9,030 bases of DNA from Lachnospiraceae bacterium (GTDB taxonomy: Bacteria; Bacillota; Clostridia; Lachnospirales; Lachnospiraceae), in NCBI GenBank assembly GCA_017483425.1, contig JAFUWM010000086.1, positions 1-9,030 of the forward strand, given 5' to 3'. The notes beneath the pieces are model-generated. The model was not told where the DNA came from. It ran no database searches and was given only the letters and a program-made list of their open reading frames with translations. Within the stretch, counting starts at the first letter, position 1. The number at the start of each line of letters is the position of its first letter. Positions 6,047 to 9,030 of this stretch are shown here, piece after piece. The translations under genes and the position numbers were made by a program.

Positions 6047-8539
6047 TTACTTTACCGCCACGGCATAGTTATCGTAGCTGTCATCATCTATATGAAAGTC
6101 TGCTTCGTTAAGCTCTTTTATTATATCATCATAATCATCATCTAAAAGATATATAGTACCCCCTGTCAGATCAAGGCCGTCAGGCATACCATATGTATAT
6201 ATGCTGTTATTCGCCCTGTCAGCATTGAACTCATACGGGGACACTCCCTCATATGCCGCAAGGAGCAGTACCTCAGCATCCTGGGTATCATCAAGTCTGC
6301 TGAGTATATGAAGCTTTTTGTCTGAGCCGTATCGCGTGCTGATATCCCTTGCCGCCTCCCCGACCTCGACAGACTGCCACAACAGAGCATGTGCTTCCGA
6401 ACTCCATATGTCATGCATCAATCCGCCTCCAAAATAGTAATGAAGGAATACGATAAATAAAACGGCATACAGGGGAATAAGAAGGTAATGCAGTTTTTTT
6501 AGTCTTGAACAGGCAAACTCAACACCGTAAACGGCAAATAAGAGAAAGCAGAAATAAATCTCATTGCTCCTGTTTATATTTAACCTCCGTACTGTCAGGG
6601 ATTCCAAAAAAGATATAATAAAGAATACCACTATAAGCGTTCTGTAATCATACACCCTCTTCTTAAGAGACTCTGCCATCTTTACCAGACATGTCACAAA
6701 ACCGATCGTTATAAAAGGAAGCGAAATGTAGTACATCGTACCGAACTTCGCAGAGCCGTTATAAGGCCTGTCATCAGCTGTGATAAGTCTGTAGCATATC
6801 TTAATATTCTGCAGCACATGCTCCAATGTGAATTCCTCTCCGCGGAATCTGTTCATTGGAACAAAATCACTTATCACGGTACTGAACGGAGCTATTATCT
6901 CCGCGTTAACCATCTGCTCCAATGCAAGCGGGAGCCCCAGTAATACGAAAGGTATGGCAAAGCAGAGGATGTTACGAAGCCTTACCTTTTTGAGCCATAT
7001 GAGATACATAACCGTGAACAGAAGGAACAATGGTTCCAGTATATAGGCGATCGCATAAGTATAAAGTGATATCCCGAATGCCATTCCGGCAGCTATATAC
7101 CATGGACTCCCTCCCGAATCTATGGCAATATACAGTAAGGTCATGGAAACGAAGATCAGGCTGTGAAGCAGATAGCTCTCAAGCGCCCACCTCTCTGACA
7201 TGAAAAACACCGGCCATATGATCAGAAACAGCGTTGTCACAACCCTGTACCTGTACTGTCTGAAAAGTTTACCTGCAAGCACGTATATGGCGATAAACCC
7301 CGTAAACGCACATATCACGGCAGGGAGTCTGAGTGCGTACAAGGAGAAATCAGTGAAACGGAATACTACAGAAGCGAGATAAGTATACAGTGCATTCTGA
7401 CCCGAGCTGTAGTTCTTGAAGTATACCGGCATCCTTGTCGTCCATCTGTCTACCCCGTAATCCCTTATACACAGGGCATCATATCCTGTGCCTATCTCGT
7501 CGGCGTTTATTCCGTCTATCATTTTGTCAAGCTTATATAGCCTTGAAATGAGAAATAAGGCACATAATACCAAAAAAGTTCCTGCCTGGAACCTACTGTC
7601 ATTCTCCATGAGCCAGGCAAGCTTGTGCATCAATGTATCCACATCATTAAGAATGTCACTTATCAAAGAACGGATCCCCGAAACGTCCCTGTTTATTGCC
7701 GTCAGATATGTCCTTCTGTTCCTTTTCATGAACATTAAAAGGATCGCCGGCACATGCGGAACGAGAGAAAGTATTAATGTGATGCCCATGTCTCCGCCGG
7801 TCATAAAGGAAATAAAGGTGTAGGGGAGGAGAATGTATACCAATACGCACCTTCTGCATACGCTTTGATCTTCAAATATCACCTGAGAAGCAACATAAGC
7901 ATTAACTGCAGCGAAAATACCAAGGATCAGATATGTTGCAATGACAGACACCGGCATACTTATCCGTAATTCCCTTATAAGCGATGGAATAAACGCCGAA
8001 GATTTTCCGGGTATGCCTGTATAGCTCAGAACGGCAGTACTTATGATTATACCGGCGTATACAGGCAGGGGCTTGAAGTCTCTGTATATCAGGAAAACCG
8101 CTGTCACAAAAAGCAATGCCGCAAGCAGAAACCAGTCATTATTAAGCAGTCTGTCAGAGGATATATCAATTCCTTCTATACGAAGGCTCTCTCCCGCATA
8201 GGTTATATGTACGACATCACTGTAATTCTCCAGATACAGGGAGAATTCATACTCTGTATCGCTCTTTGACAGTTCAGCCGGAAATGACTCACCGGAACCA
8301 TCCCTGAATATATATATAGGGGTATCCTCAGATGCAGTGTAATGCACCGCGACCTCGTATTCTCCCGGGAGAAGTGCCATATAAGGCGTGCTGCCCATAT
8401 TACTCTCCTGATCATATGATATATCAGGAATAAAGGTTATCTCCCTGTTATTACAGCCCTTGAATACAAGCAACAGCGATACTGCAATGACAACTCCCAT
8501 ATATATTGTTTTAAGCTTTACGTCAATAGTGTCTGGCAA
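6047..8539 (-). CDS. Polytopic GT39/PMT-like glycosyltransferase with long N-terminal extension
   Basis: I choose the TTG at 8539 (830 aa). GAGGAG lies six bases before it, whereas the upstream in-frame GTG at 8569 would translate through that site. From the TTG: membrane helix ~12-27; soluble beta-rich ectodomain ~30-130; about five helices to ~270; a polar loop; then a second multi-helix block from ~320. The second block opens with INADEIGTGYDA (344-355), the acidic loop typical of PMT/GT39 and ArnT-like enzymes that move sugars from polyprenyl-phosphate donors outside the membrane. The last helix is ~684-702, followed by a soluble, acidic C-terminal domain (~705-830). The usual core is about 500-600 residues, so the ~310-residue extension is unusual. 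First gene of the operon with the CotH kinase. Donor and acceptor are unknown. Confidence 0.85.
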   Translation of the reverse strand: MPDTIDVKLKTIYMGVVIAVSLLLVFKGCNNREITFIPDISYDQESNMGSTPYMALLPGEYEVAVHYTASEDTPIYIFRDGSGESFPAELSKSDTEYEFSLYLENYSDVVHITYAGESLRIEGIDISSDRLLNNDWFLLAALLFVTAVFLIYRDFKPLPVYAGIIISTAVLSYTGIPGKSSAFIPSLIRELRISMPVSVIATYLILGIFAAVNAYVASQVIFEDQSVCRRCVLVYILLPYTFISFMTGGDMGITLILSLVPHVPAILLMFMKRNRRTYLTAINRDVSGIRSLISDILNDVDTLMHKLAWLMENDSRFQAGTFLVLCALFLISRLYKLDKMIDGINADEIGTGYDALCIRDYGVDRWTTRMPVYFKNYSSGQNALYTYLASVVFRFTDFSLYALRLPAVICAFTGFIAIYVLAGKLFRQYRYRVVTTLFLIIWPVFFMSERWALESYLLHSLIFVSMTLLYIAIDSGGSPWYIAAGMAFGISLYTYAIAYILEPLFLLFTVMYLIWLKKVRLRNILCFAIPFVLLGLPLALEQMVNAEIIAPFSTVISDFVPMNRFRGEEFTLEHVLQNIKICYRLITADDRPYNGSAKFGTMYYISLPFITIGFVTCLVKMAESLKKRVYDYRTLIVVFFIISFLESLTVRRLNINRSNEIYFCFLLFAVYGVEFACSRLKKLHYLLIPLYAVLFIVFLHYYFGGGLMHDIWSSEAHALLWQSVEVGEAARDISTRYGSDKKLHILSRLDDTQDAEVLLLAAYEGVSPYEFNADRANNSIYTYGMPDGLDLTGGTIYLLDDDYDDIIKELNEADFHIDDDSYDNYAVAVK

Positions 8540-8545
8540 TGTTAT

Positions 8546-8551
8546 CTCCTC
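8546..8551 (-). promoter_or_regulatory. Ribosome binding site deciding the TTG start
   Basis: GAGGAG on the minus strand, with a six-base spacer to TTG 8539, is the best Shine-Dalgarno match near the glycosyltransferase start. It overrides the longer frame beginning at 8569. Confidence 0.7.
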
Positions 8552-8605
8552 TAAATTAATATATCCCACTGCCGAACGGGTTGTCGGAAGTTTGTATAAT
8601 GGTCA

Positions 8606-8614
8606 ATTGTACCA
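8606..8614 (-). promoter_or_regulatory. Possible extended -10 promoter of the GT39/CotH operon
   Basis: The minus strand reads TGGTACAAT, an extended -10 (TGn plus TACAAT, 5/6), about 67 bases before the TTG start. No good -35 is found 16-18 bases upstream; that stretch is occupied by two palindromes. Tentative. Confidence 0.3.
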
Positions 8615-8615
8615 A

Positions 8616-8638
8616 ATCGCAGGTGCGATGGCTAGCCA
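8616..8638. promoter_or_regulatory. Two adjacent palindromes, candidate operator
   Basis: ATCGCA-GG-TGCGAT (8616-8629) and the perfect TGGCTAGCCA (8629-8638) share one base and sit back to back upstream of the operon. They cover the spacer and -35 zone of the candidate promoter, where a dimeric regulator would bind. Function is inferred from symmetry and position only. Confidence 0.35.
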
Positions 8639-8693
8639 CTTTAACAGTGCCTGACTTTGTTAACACAACAAACAAAATTCCGATATCATAATT

Positions 8694-8720
8694 ACGCCTG
8701 TAAAAGTGCCAAATATATAA
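8694..8720 (-). repeat. 27-bp solo copy of the repeat terminus (R3)
   Basis: Matches the outer 27 bp of R2 (4280-4306) with one mismatch, in the same orientation, and ends at the same base (...ATATATAA). Sequence beyond the terminus is unrelated to that beyond R1 and R2. The remaining 114 bp of the repeat are absent, so this is a truncated or solo end. Confidence 0.8.
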
Positions 8721-8757
8721 CAGAGCCGTTATCGATCCACATAGATAAGCTGAATGA

Positions 8758-9030
8758 GAGAAAAAAACATCTTTCTCCGTCTATCTGAGGCCTTACTCTA
8801 ATAATCTGCTGAAACGTACAGTCAAGACACCGAAAATGTACTTCTTTGATACAGGTCTGGTGGCATACCTGACGAGATACTCCAGTCCTGAGATTCTCAT
8901 GAACGGAGCAATGAATGGTGCTATTCTGGAGAATTATACGGTTGCTGAGATAAGAAAAACATGGCATAACAGTGTGAAGGAAAGTCTTATCCATTATTAT
9001 CGCGATAAAGACACAAATGAAATTGACATG
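8758..9030 (+). pseudogene. 5'-truncated AAA_14/DUF4143 ATPase gene (continues past right edge)
   Basis: The frame opens after a TGA at 8755-8757; homology starts near 8776 (VYLRPYSNNLLKRTVK) and continues PKMYFFDTGLVAYLTRYSSP, GAMNGAILENYTVAEI and HYYRDKDTNEIDM to the edge. These are the conserved blocks of DUF4143, whose C-terminal part has a restriction-endonuclease-like fold (the GA-x-x-EN block and the EID of the nuclease-like core are visible). The whole AAA_14 ATPase half and the start codon are missing; the repeat terminus R3 lies 37 bp upstream. It covers much of the segment deleted from the remnant at 2116-2444, but the two point in opposite directions. Whether the 3' end is intact cannot be seen. 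Confidence 0.8.

Noticed and set aside
8540..8569. GTG 8569 as start of the glycosyltransferase
   Set aside because: GAGGAG lies inside that extension, six bases before a TTG; no ribosome site precedes the GTG.
8692..8994. Minus-strand ORF of 100 codons at the right end
   Set aside because: It is antisense to the clearly recognisable DUF4143 fragment.

Overview
The window looks like low-to-middle GC Firmicutes DNA, most likely from a Lachnospiraceae-type Clostridium relative such as Butyrivibrio or Pseudobutyrivibrio. The reasons are AGGAGG-type ribosome sites, AT-leaning codon use, two CotH-kinase genes, and fragments of the AAA_14/DUF4143 ATPase family that is multicopy in such genomes. 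The genus is inference; no rRNA or species marker is present. I saw no tRNA, rRNA, CRISPR array or recognisable transposase.

Layout. (1) 1-1878, plus strand: the 3' part of a large CotH-type protein kinase gene with an N-terminal chitobiase/hexosaminidase C-terminal-like beta domain; its start lies left of the window. It is followed by an imperfect palindrome. (2) 1986-2516: a 51-codon ORF of unknown function running into a collapsed, frameshifted remnant of an AAA_14/DUF4143 ATPase gene on the minus strand. (3) 2517-4306: a 1.79-kb segment bounded by two 141-bp inverted repeats (92% identical, no gaps). Inside it are a stand-alone AAA+ ATPase with a C-terminal winged helix (plus strand, own promoter, preceded by three TTATGAAAGG boxes), a small inverted repeat, and a convergent 49-codon ORF encoding a single-pass membrane peptide. 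The innermost part of each repeat faces one of these two genes. (4) 4310-8539, minus strand: a two-gene operon of a PMT/GT39-like polytopic glycosyltransferase, started from TTG, and a short membrane-anchored CotH kinase, 3 bp apart. (5) 8540-8757: the operon's upstream region with two adjacent palindromes, then a third, 27-bp copy of the repeat terminus. (6) 8758-9030: a 5'-truncated DUF4143 gene fragment running off the right edge.

How the parts fit. The GT39/CotH operon and the left CotH gene point to cell-surface work: glycan transfer on the outer face of the membrane plus secreted or anchored CotH-type kinases. The ATPase segment interrupts this surface-gene neighbourhood and is flanked by wreckage of DUF4143 ATPases, so the site looks like a recurrent insertion or recombination spot. 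The best candidate for something undescribed is the 2517-4306 unit: an ATPase plus tiny membrane peptide in long inverted repeats, with the same repeat terminus recurring alone at 8694-8720. A mobile or invertible role for it is inference from the repeats, not shown.
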